Source of the DNA: an uncultured Oscillospiraceae bacterium
Lineage (GTDB): Bacteria > Bacillota > Clostridia > Oscillospirales > Ruminococcaceae
Reading direction: 5' to 3'
NCBI GenBank assembly: GCA_900542145.1
Contig: UQMF01000019.1
Coordinates: 1-42,216, forward strand
DNA length: 42,216 nt
Part shown: positions 15,781 through 23,557 of the stretch, in pieces
Layout: each line of letters opens with the position of its first letter
Numbering within the stretch: the first letter of the stretch is position 1
The notes under the pieces: model-generated
Told to the model about the DNA's origin: nothing
What the model saw: only the letters and a program-made list of their open reading frames with translations
The model's database searches: none
Made by a program: the position numbers and the translations under genes

Positions 15781-16140
15781 ATGGTTAAAATTATCGACAA
15801 GAACAAGAGCAGAATCCGCCGTCACAAGCGTGTTCGTTCTAAGATCTCCGGCACAGCACAGTGCCCCCGTCTTAACGTTTTCCGTTCTTCTCAGCACATT
15901 TACGCTCAGGTCATTGACGACGTAAAGGGTGTTACTCTCGCAGCTGCTTCTTCCACTGAGAAGGGCTTTGAGGGCTTCGGCGGCAATGTTGAGGCAGCTA
16001 AGAAGGTTGGCCTCATGATCGCCGAGAAGGCTAAGGCTGCAGGCATCACCGATGTCGTTTTCGACAGAGGCGGCTATGTGTACCACGGCAGAGTTGCTGC
16101 TCTCGCCGAGGGCGCTAGAGAAGGCGGACTTAATTTCTGA
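15781..16140 (+). CDS. rplR: 50S ribosomal protein L18
   Basis: L18 binds 5S rRNA with L5. The 119-residue protein has RIRRHKRVRSKISGTAQCPR near the N-terminus, LNVFRSSQHIYAQVIDD, and the conserved end VFDRGGYVYHGRVAALAEGA. CGAAAGGA precedes the ATG by several bases. rpsE follows after 17 nt. Confidence 0.98.
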   Translation: MVKIIDKNKSRIRRHKRVRSKISGTAQCPRLNVFRSSQHIYAQVIDDVKGVTLAAASSTEKGFEGFGGNVEAAKKVGLMIAEKAKAAGITDVVFDRGGYVYHGRVAALAEGAREGGLNF

Positions 16141-16157
16141 TAAGGAGGGACACACAC

Positions 16158-16658
16158 TTGGCACTTTTAGACGCTAACAACTATGAGCTCAACGAGAAAG
16201 TCGTAGCTATAAACCGTGTATCCAAGACCGTTAAGGGCGGACGTATCATGAAGTTCTCCGCTCTGGTAGTTGTCGGTGACGGCAACGGCGTTGTAGGCTT
16301 CGGCATGGGCAAATCCAACGAAGTTCCGGACGCTATCCGCAAGGGTCTTGAGGACGCAAAGAAGAATCTTCACAAGATTGCCCTCAAGGGTACAACAATT
16401 CCCCACGAGGTTACTGGTAAGTTCGGTGCAGGCGCAGTTCTGATGCGTCCGGCTCCCGAGGGTACCGGCGTTATCGCAGGCGGCCCTGTTCGTGCAGTCA
16501 TCGAGATGGCTGGCATCAAGAACATCCGTACAAAGTCCCTGCGTTCCAACAACCCCTGCAACGTTGTTCGTGCAACAATGGAGGGTCTGACTTCCCTCAG
16601 AACCGCTGAGGAAGTTGCTGCTCTCAGAGGCAAGACCGTTAAGGAAATTGTAGGCTAA
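16158..16658 (+). CDS. rpsE: 30S ribosomal protein S5, TTG start
   Basis: S5 guards the mRNA entry pore and decoding accuracy. I place the start at the TTG at 16158 because AAGGAGG at 16142-16148 sits 9 nt away and the resulting 166-residue protein has a normal N-terminus. Signatures are ELNEKVVAINRVSKTVKGGR, the glycine-rich VVGDGNGVVGFGMGKSNEVP and AGIKNIRTKSLRSNNPCNVV. Confidence 0.96.
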   Translation: MALLDANNYELNEKVVAINRVSKTVKGGRIMKFSALVVVGDGNGVVGFGMGKSNEVPDAIRKGLEDAKKNLHKIALKGTTIPHEVTGKFGAGAVLMRPAPEGTGVIAGGPVRAVIEMAGIKNIRTKSLRSNNPCNVVRATMEGLTSLRTAEEVAALRGKTVKEIVG

Positions 16659-16680
16659 GCAGTACGAAAGGAAGAATAAC

Positions 16681-16857
16681 ATGGCTCTTAAAATCACACT
16701 TGTACGCTCTTTAAACAGCTGCAAGAAGAATCAGATCGCCACTGCGTATTCCCTTGGACTGCGCAAGGTAAACTCTGTTTCCACCCAGCCCGACAACGCG
16801 GCTACTAAGGGTAAAATCAAGACTATCGCTCACCTGGTAAAGGTTGAAGAGGTTTGA
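16681..16857 (+). CDS. rpmD: 50S ribosomal protein L30
   Basis: This small protein has 58 residues, the usual length. It begins MALKITLVRSLNSCKKNQIA and contains ATAYSLGLRKVNSVSTQPD, matching the L30 family. GAAAGGA lies upstream of the ATG. The position between rpsE and rplO is the canonical one. Confidence 0.95.
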   Translation: MALKITLVRSLNSCKKNQIATAYSLGLRKVNSVSTQPDNAATKGKIKTIAHLVKVEEV

Positions 16858-16868
16858 TTTCATAGGCG

Positions 16869-16884
16869 CTTCCCTTCCGGGAGG
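16869..16884 (+). other. Hairpin between rpmD and rplO
   Basis: CTTCCC at 16869-16874 pairs with GGGAGG at 16879-16884 over a TTCC loop, with one GU pair. An A-rich run follows rather than T residues. It sits in an 80-nt gap. Confidence 0.45.
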
Positions 16885-16937
16885 TTCCCAAAAATTCTAA
16901 TTACACTTAATCCACATTTACTAGGGGGTGCAAAGTT

Positions 16938-17381
16938 ATGAAGCTTTACGAATTACAGCCCGCTGAAGGTTCTGTAAAGGACGTTAAGCGTATCGGCCGC
17001 GGCCACGGTTCCGGCAACGGTAAGACTGCCGGCAAGGGTCACAAGGGTCAGAAGGCACGTTCCGGCGGCTCTATCAGACCTGGCTTTGAAGGCGGTCAGA
17101 TGCCTCTCCAGAGAAGAATCCCTAAGAGAGGTTTCCACAACATTTTTGCAGTTGAGTATGCAACTGTAAACGTATCCGACCTTGAGGCACGTTTCGAAAA
17201 CGGTGCCGTTGTTGACGCTGCTGCTCTTGTTGAGAGCGGTGCAATCAAGAACGCAAAGGACGGTATCAAGATCCTGGGCAACGGCGAACTCACCAAGAGC
17301 CTTACTGTTAAGGCAGCTAAGTTCACCGCTGGCGCACAGGAAAAAATTGAAAAGGCAGGCGGAAAGGCTGAGGTGATCTAA
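16938..17381 (+). CDS. rplO: 50S ribosomal protein L15
   Basis: L15 is a late assembly protein. The protein has 147 residues. The N-terminus MKLYELQPAEGSVKDVKRIGRG and the glycine-rich GHGSGNGKTAGKGHKGQKAR segment are diagnostic. AGGGGGT is the ribosome site. The last base of its stop is the first base of the secY ATG, so the two are translationally coupled. Confidence 0.98.
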   Translation: MKLYELQPAEGSVKDVKRIGRGHGSGNGKTAGKGHKGQKARSGGSIRPGFEGGQMPLQRRIPKRGFHNIFAVEYATVNVSDLEARFENGAVVDAAALVESGAIKNAKDGIKILGNGELTKSLTVKAAKFTAGAQEKIEKAGGKAEVI

Positions 17382-18718
17382 TGTTTCAGGTCTTTCGTAA
17401 TGCGTGGATGGACACGCAGCTGCGTAAAAAGATTTTGTACACACTGTTCATCATCATCCTGTTCCGTTTAGGCTCAAACATCTTCGTTCCTTTCCTTAAC
17501 AACGACGCGATCCAGACCATGACGTCCGGCGCTTCGCTGCTGAACTACCTCGACGTTATGACGGGTGGTTCCCTTGGAAAGGGTACGCTCCTCGCAATGT
17601 CGATCACGCCTTACATCAATGCGTCGATCATCATTCAGCTTCTCGCCGTTGCTATCCCTCCTCTGGAAAAGCTCCAGAAAGAGGGCGAGCAGGGTCGTAA
17701 GAAGTTAAACACGATCACTAAGATCACCTCGCTTGCTATCGCAGTTCTTCAGGCTATTTCCTTCTACATCATGCTCAGAAACGGCACAACAGTCGGTGAA
17801 CAGCATGTTGCAGTTCTGAAGTACGGCGATGTCAACCAGGTAAACCCCGATATGTTCTCCGTCGTTCTTTCAGCTATCGTTATCGTTGCCTGCTTCGTTG
17901 CCGGCGCGTCAATGATCATCTGGCTGGGCGACCGGATCAACGAAAAGGGTATCGGCAACGGTATCTCCATGATACTGTTCGCAGGTATCATCTCCGGACT
18001 TCCGAGCGCTGTTCAGTACTTCGTGACGATCGTTAGAGATGAGCCCGCAAACATCGGCTTCGTGCTGCTGGCACTCGTAATCTTCATCGCTATGGTATGG
18101 TTCGTCATCATGATGACCAACGCCGAGAGAAGGATTCCGGTCCAGTACGCAAAGCGCGTTGTCGGCAGAAAGATGTACGGCGGTCAGTCCTCTCACATCC
18201 CGATAAAGGTTGCGATGTCCGGCGTTATGCCTATCATCTTTGCAATGTCCCTGATGAGCTTACCGCAGACGATCCTTTACTTCTTCGGTATCACCGAGCA
18301 GAGCGAAGGCTTCTGGGGCGGATTCCTCCGGTTCTTCAACCAGGGTACTCCCCTTTATGCGGTCATCTACTTCCTGCTCATCATCGCATTCAACTACTTC
18401 TATGTATCTATCCAGTACAATCCTGTTGAGATCGCAAACAACCTGAAGAAGAACAACGGTGCGATCCCCGGATACCGTCCGGGCAAGCCCACTGCTGACT
18501 TCATCTACAACTCCCTCAACAAGATCACACTGATCGGCGCTATATTCCTCGGTATCGTGGCAATATTCCCGATCATTCTGGCACTGTGCGTTCCTACTCT
18601 GAGAGGAATCAGCATCGGCGGTACAACGATCCTGATCGTTGTCGGCGTTGCCCTTGAAACCGTAAGAACCCTCGAGAGCCAGATCATGATGCGTCATCAC
18701 CCCGGCTTCCTTGATTAA
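17381..18718 (+). CDS. secY: Protein translocase subunit SecY
   Basis: SecY is the channel of the Sec machinery in the cytoplasmic membrane. The 445-residue protein has ten hydrophobic segments. It carries the plug-region motif after TM1 and GIGNGISMILFAGIISGLPS around residues 188-207. NNLKKNNGAIPGYRPGKPT leads into the cytosolic loop that contacts SecA and the ribosome. It follows rplO with a one-base overlap. Confidence 0.98.
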   Translation: MFQVFRNAWMDTQLRKKILYTLFIIILFRLGSNIFVPFLNNDAIQTMTSGASLLNYLDVMTGGSLGKGTLLAMSITPYINASIIIQLLAVAIPPLEKLQKEGEQGRKKLNTITKITSLAIAVLQAISFYIMLRNGTTVGEQHVAVLKYGDVNQVNPDMFSVVLSAIVIVACFVAGASMIIWLGDRINEKGIGNGISMILFAGIISGLPSAVQYFVTIVRDEPANIGFVLLALVIFIAMVWFVIMMTNAERRIPVQYAKRVVGRKMYGGQSSHIPIKVAMSGVMPIIFAMSLMSLPQTILYFFGITEQSEGFWGGFLRFFNQGTPLYAVIYFLLIIAFNYFYVSIQYNPVEIANNLKKNNGAIPGYRPGKPTADFIYNSLNKITLIGAIFLGIVAIFPIILALCVPTLRGISIGGTTILIVVGVALETVRTLESQIMMRHHPGFLD

Positions 18719-18727
18719 TTATCCCGG

Positions 18728-18754
18728 CGGCTTCCCTGGTTCGCCAGGGAGCCG
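18728..18754 (+). other. UUCG-loop hairpin between secY and adk
   Basis: TCCCTGG 18733-18739 pairs with CCAGGGA 18744-18750 over TTCG. CGGC 18728-18731 pairs with GCCG 18751-18754 with one bulged T. There is no T-tract, so it may mark an RNA-processing or stability boundary rather than a stop. Confidence 0.5.
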
Positions 18755-18796
18755 GCTTGGGTCATTACAATGGCACAACGCGAATAGGAGATCACA

Positions 18797-19429
18797 ATGA
18801 ATCTGATTTTTTTAGGCGCTCCGGGCGCAGGAAAGGGCACTCAGGCTGAGGTTGTCTGCAAGGAACTGAATATACCTGCCATCTCCACCGGCAACATGCT
18901 GCGTGAGGCGGTTAAGAACGGCACTCCTGCCGGTCTTGCTGCAAAGGCTTACATGGACAGGGGCGACCTTGTTCCTGACGAGGTTGTTATCGGTATCCTG
19001 AAGGACAGGATCGCTGAGGACGACGCAAAGAACGGCTTCATTCTCGACGGCTTCCCCAGAACTGTTGCACAGGCTGAGGCGCTGGAGAAGATGGGCGTGA
19101 ATATCGATAAGGTTGTCGAGATCCACGTTGCTGACGAAGCTATCACCGCAAGAATGTCCGGCAGACGCGTTTGCGAGAAGTGCGGAAATTCTTATCACAT
19201 CGAATACAAGCCCACAAAGGTCGAGGGTATCTGCGACGCATGCGGAGGAAAGGTCGTTCAGAGAGTTGACGACAAGCCCGAGACTGTTATCAGCCGTCTT
19301 AAGACCTACCACGAAAAGACCGCTCCTCTCAAGGATTTCTATGCCGCAAGAGGAAAGCTCGTAACCGTTGAGGGTCAGCAGGAGATCGCTGATACTTCCA
19401 GACTGACTCTGGCAGCTGTAAAGGGCTAA
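18797..19429 (+). CDS. adk: Adenylate kinase, zinc-lid type
   Basis: The enzyme interconverts ATP + AMP and 2 ADP. The 210-residue protein has the P-loop GAPGAGKGT at 7-15 and the AMP-site STGNMLREAV. The LID has four cysteines, C126/C129 and C146/C149, that should hold zinc, as in Gram-positive adenylate kinases. FILDGFPRTVAQAEAL is also conserved. It lies between secY and map, the classic order in Firmicutes. Confidence 0.98.
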   Translation: MNLIFLGAPGAGKGTQAEVVCKELNIPAISTGNMLREAVKNGTPAGLAAKAYMDRGDLVPDEVVIGILKDRIAEDDAKNGFILDGFPRTVAQAEALEKMGVNIDKVVEIHVADEAITARMSGRRVCEKCGNSYHIEYKPTKVEGICDACGGKVVQRVDDKPETVISRLKTYHEKTAPLKDFYAARGKLVTVEGQQEIADTSRLTLAAVKG

Positions 19430-19450
19430 AACAGAAAAGCGTGACAAACA

Positions 19451-20206
19451 ATGATAACAATTAAAAATCCAACAGAGCTTAAAGCTATGCTCAAAGCTGG
19501 CGAGCTTGCCGCACAGGCACTTGAACTCGCAGGCAGGAACGCTGTTCCAGGCATCTCAACATGGGAACTGGACAGGATCGTCAACGATTACGTTGTATCT
19601 CATGGCGGCTCATCGCCGTGTAAGGGCTATGGCGGATTTCCGGGGCATAACTGCTTCTCAATAAACGAGCAGCTTATCCACGGTATTCCCTCCAAGAAGG
19701 TTATCCTGAAAGAGGGAGATATCATTTCCTGTGATATCGTTGCTGAACTCAACGGTTTCATGGGCGATAACACCAAGACTTTCCGTGTGGGCAAGGTTTC
19801 CGACGAGGCAGACAGACTGCTGAGGATCACCGAGGAGGCTCTGTATAAGGGCATCGAACAGGCGGTGGCAGGAAACAGGATCGGCGATATCTCAAACGCG
19901 ATCCAGACGCATGTTGAGTCCAACGGTTATGCGATATGCAAAAAGTATATCGGTCACGGAATCGGACGTGACATGCACGAGGATCCCGAAGTTCCGAACT
20001 TCGGAAGACCCGGCAGAGGACCCAGACTTTGCAAGGGAATGACGATCGCCATCGAACCGATGGTCAACACGAACTTCCCTGAGGTAAACGTCCTCAAGGA
20101 CGGCTGGACAGTCGTAACGACTGACGGCAGCCTGAGCTGTCACTTCGAAAACACTGTTGCAATCACCGACGGCGAGCCGATCATTCTTACAAGACCGGAA
20201 CACTGA
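19451..20206 (+). CDS. map: Methionine aminopeptidase, type I
   Basis: The enzyme removes N-terminal methionine from new proteins. The 251-residue sequence supplies all expected residues: His77 (HGIP), metal ligands Asp95 and Asp106, His169 (GHGIG), Glu202 (EPM) and Glu233. It lacks the N-terminal SH3-binding extension. The KOW gene starts 2 nt after its stop (TGATAATG). Confidence 0.97.
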   Translation: MITIKNPTELKAMLKAGELAAQALELAGRNAVPGISTWELDRIVNDYVVSHGGSSPCKGYGGFPGHNCFSINEQLIHGIPSKKVILKEGDIISCDIVAELNGFMGDNTKTFRVGKVSDEADRLLRITEEALYKGIEQAVAGNRIGDISNAIQTHVESNGYAICKKYIGHGIGRDMHEDPEVPNFGRPGRGPRLCKGMTIAIEPMVNTNFPEVNVLKDGWTVVTTDGSLSCHFENTVAITDGEPIILTRPEH

Positions 20207-20208
20207 TA

Positions 20209-20466
20209 ATGGATATTACAGCAGGCATGATCATCATAAGCACCGCGGGGCATGACAAGGGGCAGCTGCTTCTGGTCACGGGTGCTGACGGGAGGTTCGT
20301 TTACCTCGCCGACGGAAAAGAGCGCAGACTCTCCGCCCCGAAAAAAAAGAACCTGAAACATGTTCGTCCCACCGCCGAGTTTCTCGACCCGGCAGCAATG
20401 ACGGATAAGAGGCTGAGGACCGCACTCCGCGGACTGAGCCGGAGCATCGCCGAGGAGAGTGAATAG
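20209..20466 (+). CDS. KOW-domain RNA-binding protein (L14e-like)
   Basis: This 85-residue protein lies between map and infA, where many Clostridia and Bacilli have a small KOW protein of unknown function. The KOW-like beta strand MIIISTAGHDKGQLLLV is at 7-23, and a basic APKKKNLKHV stretch at 43-52 could bind RNA. It is tightly packed between its neighbours, so a role in translation is likely but untested. Confidence 0.8.
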   Translation: MDITAGMIIISTAGHDKGQLLLVTGADGRFVYLADGKERRLSAPKKKNLKHVRPTAEFLDPAAMTDKRLRTALRGLSRSIAEESE

Positions 20467-20467
20467 C

Positions 20468-20686
20468 TTGTCTAAAGAAGATGTATTAGAAGTTGAGGGC
20501 GTTATTCTGGAAGCACTGCCCAACGCACAGTTCAAGGTAGAGCTTTCAAACGGTCATAAGATTTTGGCACACATCAGCGGCAAGCTGAGAATGAACTTCA
20601 TTCGCATACTGCCCGGTGACAAAGTGACCGTTGAAATGTCGCCTTACGACCTGACAAAAGGCAGGATCACATGGCGCGCCAAGTGA
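20468..20686 (+). CDS. infA: Translation initiation factor IF-1, TTG start
   Basis: IF-1 occupies the A site during initiation. The TTG at 20468 gives 72 residues starting SKEDVLEVEG after the initiator, which matches the family length and sequence. GAGGAG at 20452-20457 is 10 nt upstream of the TTG. An in-frame GTG at 20459 would leave a single nucleotide between site and start and is less likely. The OB fold ends with LTKGRITWRAK. Confidence 0.95.
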   Translation: MSKEDVLEVEGVILEALPNAQFKVELSNGHKILAHISGKLRMNFIRILPGDKVTVEMSPYDLTKGRITWRAK

Positions 20687-20724
20687 TCCAGGCAGAGTAA
20701 ACTATCCTAAAGGAGGGTATTTCA

Positions 20725-20838
20725 ATGAAAGTTAGACCTTCAGTTAAGCCCATGTGCGACAAGTGCAAGGTAATCAAGCGCAAGGGTAAAGTTATGGTTA
20801 TCTGTGTTGAACCGAAGCACAAGCAGAGACAGGGCTGA
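20725..20838 (+). CDS. rpmJ: 50S ribosomal protein L36
   Basis: The protein has 37 residues and begins MKVRPSVKPMCDKCKVI. Cys11, Cys14, Cys27 and His32 form the zinc knuckle of the C+ form. AAGGAGGG lies upstream of the ATG. Confidence 0.97.
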   Translation: MKVRPSVKPMCDKCKVIKRKGKVMVICVEPKHKQRQG

Positions 20839-20872
20839 TAAGCTCTGATCCTATCTTAGAGGAGGAAAAAGT

Positions 20873-21241
20873 ATGGCAAGAATTGCTGGTGTAGACCTGC
20901 CCAAGGAAAAGCGTGTCGAGATAGGCCTGACCTATGTATACGGCATCGGCAGAAAGTCTGCAAATGATATTCTGGCTAAGGCCGGCGTAAATCCTGACAC
21001 CCGTGTCAAGGATCTCACCGACGAGGAAGAAGCAAAGATCCGTGAAGTTATCGACCATGGCTACATCGTAGAGGGCGACCTGAGAAGAACCGTTGCTCTC
21101 AACATCAAGCGCCTGGTTGAGATCAACTGCTTCCGTGGCACCCGTCATCGCAAGGGTCTTCCCTGCCGTGGTCAGAGAACCAAGACCAACGCTAGAACTC
21201 GCAAGGGTCCCAAGAAGACTATTGCTAACAAGAAGAAGTAA
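20873..21241 (+). CDS. rpsM: 30S ribosomal protein S13
   Basis: S13 bridges the 30S head and the 50S subunit. The 122-residue protein starts ARIAGVDLPKEKRVEIGLTY. It carries YGIGRKSANDILAKAGV, CFRGTRHRKGLPCRGQRTKTNAR in parts, and a basic C-terminal tail. AGAGGAGG precedes the ATG. Confidence 0.98.
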   Translation: MARIAGVDLPKEKRVEIGLTYVYGIGRKSANDILAKAGVNPDTRVKDLTDEEEAKIREVIDHGYIVEGDLRRTVALNIKRLVEINCFRGTRHRKGLPCRGQRTKTNARTRKGPKKTIANKKK

Positions 21242-21262
21242 TCACAGAAAGGTGGTATAATA

Positions 21263-21661
21263 ATGGCAGCAACCAAGGGCAAGCAGGTTGTACGCAGACG
21301 TCGTGAGCGCAAGAACGTTGAGAACGGCGCAGCTCATATCCAGTCTACATTCAACAACACAATCGTTACTATTACCGACCTTCAGGGCAACGCTCTTTCA
21401 TGGGCAAGCGCAGGCGGACTGGGCTTCAGAGGCTCCAGAAAGTCCACTCCCTTCGCAGCTCAGACAGCAGCAGATGTTGCAGCTAAGGCAGCTATGGAAC
21501 ACGGCCTCAAGACTGTTGAGGTTTTCGTTAAGGGCCCCGGCGCAGGTCGTGAGGCAGCTATCAGAGCTCTCCAGGCAGCAGGCCTCGAGGTTAAGCTCAT
21601 CAAGGACGTAACTCCGATCCCCCACAACGGATGCCGTCCCCCCAAGAGAAGACGTGTTTGA
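21263..21661 (+). CDS. rpsK: 30S ribosomal protein S11
   Basis: S11 helps form the mRNA exit cleft. The protein has 132 residues. The signatures are NGAAHIQSTFNNTIVTITD, GFRGSRKSTPFAAQTAA and the end DVTPIPHNGCRPPKRRRV. AAAGGTGG precedes the ATG. The next gene, rpsD, is separated by a gap containing a pseudoknot. Confidence 0.98.
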   Translation: MAATKGKQVVRRRRERKNVENGAAHIQSTFNNTIVTITDLQGNALSWASAGGLGFRGSRKSTPFAAQTAADVAAKAAMEHGLKTVEVFVKGPGAGREAAIRALQAAGLEVKLIKDVTPIPHNGCRPPKRRRV

Positions 21662-21666
21662 TCACT

Positions 21667-21695
21667 GAACAGAACCGAGCTGTTCGTTTACTCGG
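21667..21695 (+). promoter_or_regulatory. H-type RNA pseudoknot upstream of rpsD
   Basis: Stem 1 is GAACAG 21667-21672 with CTGTTC 21680-21685. Its loop contains CCGAG 21675-21679, which pairs with CTCGG 21691-21695 downstream. The connecting loops are AA, none, and GTTTA, which is the geometry of a classical coaxial H-type pseudoknot. It lies in the leader of the S4 gene, a protein known in E. coli to repress its operon by binding an mRNA pseudoknot. Confidence 0.7.
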
Positions 21696-21696
21696 C

Positions 21697-21727
21697 GTCG
21701 GCATAGCAGTTTTTCCGCAAAGCCGAT
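21697..21727 (+). other. Second hairpin in the rpsK-rpsD gap
   Basis: GTCGGC 21697-21702 pairs with GCCGAT 21722-21727, five Watson-Crick pairs and one GU, across a 19-nt loop. It directly follows the pseudoknot and may be part of the same folded unit. Confidence 0.45.
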
Positions 21728-21757
21728 ATTACTTTTGAATAACGGAGGAATTTTACA

Positions 21758-22354
21758 ATGGCAGTTAATCGTGATCCGATTTTAAAGAGATGCAGAGCAC
21801 TGGATCTCAGCCCCGCAGTTCTGGGCTATGACAAGAAGTCCAACAGAAACCCCAACGGCAACAAGAGAAAGAAAGAGTCTGAGTATGCTTCCCAGCTGAA
21901 GGAGAAGCAGAAGCTCAAGTTCATCTACGGCGTCCTCGAGAAGCAGTTCTATCACTACTACGAACTCGCTACCAAGGAAGAGGGTATCGCCGGTGAGAAC
22001 CTCCTCAAGCTCCTTGAGTCCAGACTTGACAACGTTGTTTTCAGAATGGGCATGGCTTGCACCAGACGTGAGGCTCGTCAGCTGGTTTCTCACGGTCATT
22101 TCTGTGTGAACGGCAAGAGAGTTGATATCCCCTCTTACAGAGTTAAGGTTGGCGACGTTATCTCCCTGCACGAGAACAGCAAGAAGAGCAAGAAGTTCGA
22201 GCAGATCGCTGAAGTTGCTGGCGGCAGAATCACTCCCCTCTGGCTCGAAGTTAATAAGGAAGCAGGCACCGCAAAGGTTCTCCGTGCGTTCCAGCGTGAG
22301 GAGCTTGACTACGATATCGCTGAACACTTAATTATCGAGCTGTATTCTAAATAA
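21758..22354 (+). CDS. rpsD: 30S ribosomal protein S4
   Basis: S4 nucleates 30S assembly. The 198-residue protein has the S4 RNA-binding domain around LESRLDNVVFRMGMACTRRE and VSHGHFCVNGKRVDIPSYRV. It lacks the N-terminal zinc cysteines of the C+ form. CGGAGGA lies upstream of the ATG. The leader pseudoknot makes this gene the best candidate for autoregulation in the alpha region. Confidence 0.97.
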   Translation: MAVNRDPILKRCRALDLSPAVLGYDKKSNRNPNGNKRKKESEYASQLKEKQKLKFIYGVLEKQFYHYYELATKEEGIAGENLLKLLESRLDNVVFRMGMACTRREARQLVSHGHFCVNGKRVDIPSYRVKVGDVISLHENSKKSKKFEQIAEVAGGRITPLWLEVNKEAGTAKVLRAFQREELDYDIAEHLIIELYSK

Positions 22355-22445
22355 TAGCATAGAAGCATACAGATATTTAGTGCAGTTATTTTTAATTCAT
22401 AGTCTGCAAGGGCTGATTAACAGCCTGAAACTGTGCCAATGCTAT
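22354..22445 (+). promoter_or_regulatory. Possible multibranch RNA between rpsD and rpoA
   Basis: A closing 7-bp stem 22354-22360/22439-22445 could enclose two hairpins. One is TGCAG 22381-22385/CTGCA 22404-22408 and the other is GGCTG 22411-22415/CAGCC 22421-22425. The closing stem begins on the last base of the rpsD stop codon. It fills half of the 192-nt gap; the remaining 100 nt before rpoA is AT-rich with no convincing promoter. Confidence 0.45.
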
Positions 22446-22546
22446 ACATATAGCTGCGGCACGGGCAGAGTGTGATTTAAAATTAACAGCGAATATGGCA
22501 ATAAGCACAGGATAATTAACAGACGAGAACTTGTGGAGGGTACCAA

Positions 22547-23506
22547 ATGCTTGAAAAAATCGAAAAGCTCAATATCGAAACCTCAAAATTACGCTCAGAT
22601 GGAACTTATGGAATGTTTGTTCTCGAACCGCTTCAGAGCGGATATGGCAATACGCTCGGCAACAGCCTGAGAAGAGTGCTCCTCTCCTCCCTGCCCGGCG
22701 TGGCTGCTACTTCCGTTAAGATCGACGGCGTTCAGCATGAATTTTCCACCGTCCCCGGCGTTAAGGAGGACGTTACCGAGCTGATCCTCAACATCAAGGG
22801 ACTCAGAGCTAAAATGTACGGCGAAGCGCCCAAGACGATCTACATCGAGGCAGAGGGCGAAGGCGAAGTCACCGCCGGTGATATCAAGACCGATTCCGAG
22901 GTTGAGATCCTCGATCCCGGTATGCATATCGCTACCCTGAGCGCTGGTGCGAAGCTGTTCATGGATATCACGCTGGACAGAGGCAGGGGCTATGTTTCTG
23001 CTGAACTCAACAAAGAGCAGCTCCAGCCTGTTATTGGAGTAATCCCGATTGACAGTATCTATACTCCTGTCCTGAAGTGCAATTACACTGTTGAAAATAC
23101 CCGTGTTGGTCAGAGGACCGATTTCGAGAAGCTCATCATCGAGATCTGGACTGATGGCACTATCTCCGCTAAGGAAGCTGTTTCCTATGCGGCAAAGATC
23201 CTCATCGAGCGCCTCAAGCTCTTCGCTGATCTCTCTGACGATTCAGAGCAGCCTGAGCTGATGGTCGAGAAGGAAGAGAACCGCAAGGATAAGCTGCTTG
23301 AGATGACTATTGAAGAGCTCGAACTCTCCGTTCGCTCCTTCAACTGCCTCAAGAGAGCTGGTATCAATACAGTAGACGACCTCATCAACAAGTCCCCGGA
23401 GGACATGATGAAGGTAAGAAACCTGGGTAAGAAGTCCTTCGATGAGGTTAAGGCTAAGCTTAACTCTCTCGGATTCGACCTCACACCTTCTGAAGAAAAC
23501 AACTGA
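22547..23506 (+). CDS. rpoA: DNA-directed RNA polymerase subunit alpha
   Basis: Alpha dimerises to scaffold the polymerase and contacts UP elements and activators. The 319-residue protein has the N-terminal assembly domain with NTLGNSLRRVLLSSLPGVA. The C-terminal helix-hairpin domain starts at about residue 245 with LEMTIEELELSVRSFNCLKR and ends NLGKKSFDEVKAKLNSLGF. TGGAGGG lies upstream of the ATG. Confidence 0.98.
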   Translation: MLEKIEKLNIETSKLRSDGTYGMFVLEPLQSGYGNTLGNSLRRVLLSSLPGVAATSVKIDGVQHEFSTVPGVKEDVTELILNIKGLRAKMYGEAPKTIYIEAEGEGEVTAGDIKTDSEVEILDPGMHIATLSAGAKLFMDITLDRGRGYVSAELNKEQLQPVIGVIPIDSIYTPVLKCNYTVENTRVGQRTDFEKLIIEIWTDGTISAKEAVSYAAKILIERLKLFADLSDDSEQPELMVEKEENRKDKLLEMTIEELELSVRSFNCLKRAGINTVDDLINKSPEDMMKVRNLGKKSFDEVKAKLNSLGFDLTPSEENN

Positions 23507-23509
23507 TAA

Positions 23510-23524
23510 CGGCGTTCTACGCCG
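23510..23524 (+). other. Small hairpin between rpoA and rplQ
   Basis: CGGCG 23510-23514 pairs with CGCCG 23520-23524 over TTCTA. It is a weak element in a 51-nt gap. Confidence 0.35.
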
Positions 23525-23557
23525 ATAATACATTCCTATCGAAAGGAGAATGGAAAT

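Noticed and set aside
15211..16164. 317-residue open frame on the minus strand across rplF and rplR
   Set aside because: It overlaps conserved ribosomal proteins, its sequence is Leu/Val/Ser-rich low-information text, and no ribosome site is seen.
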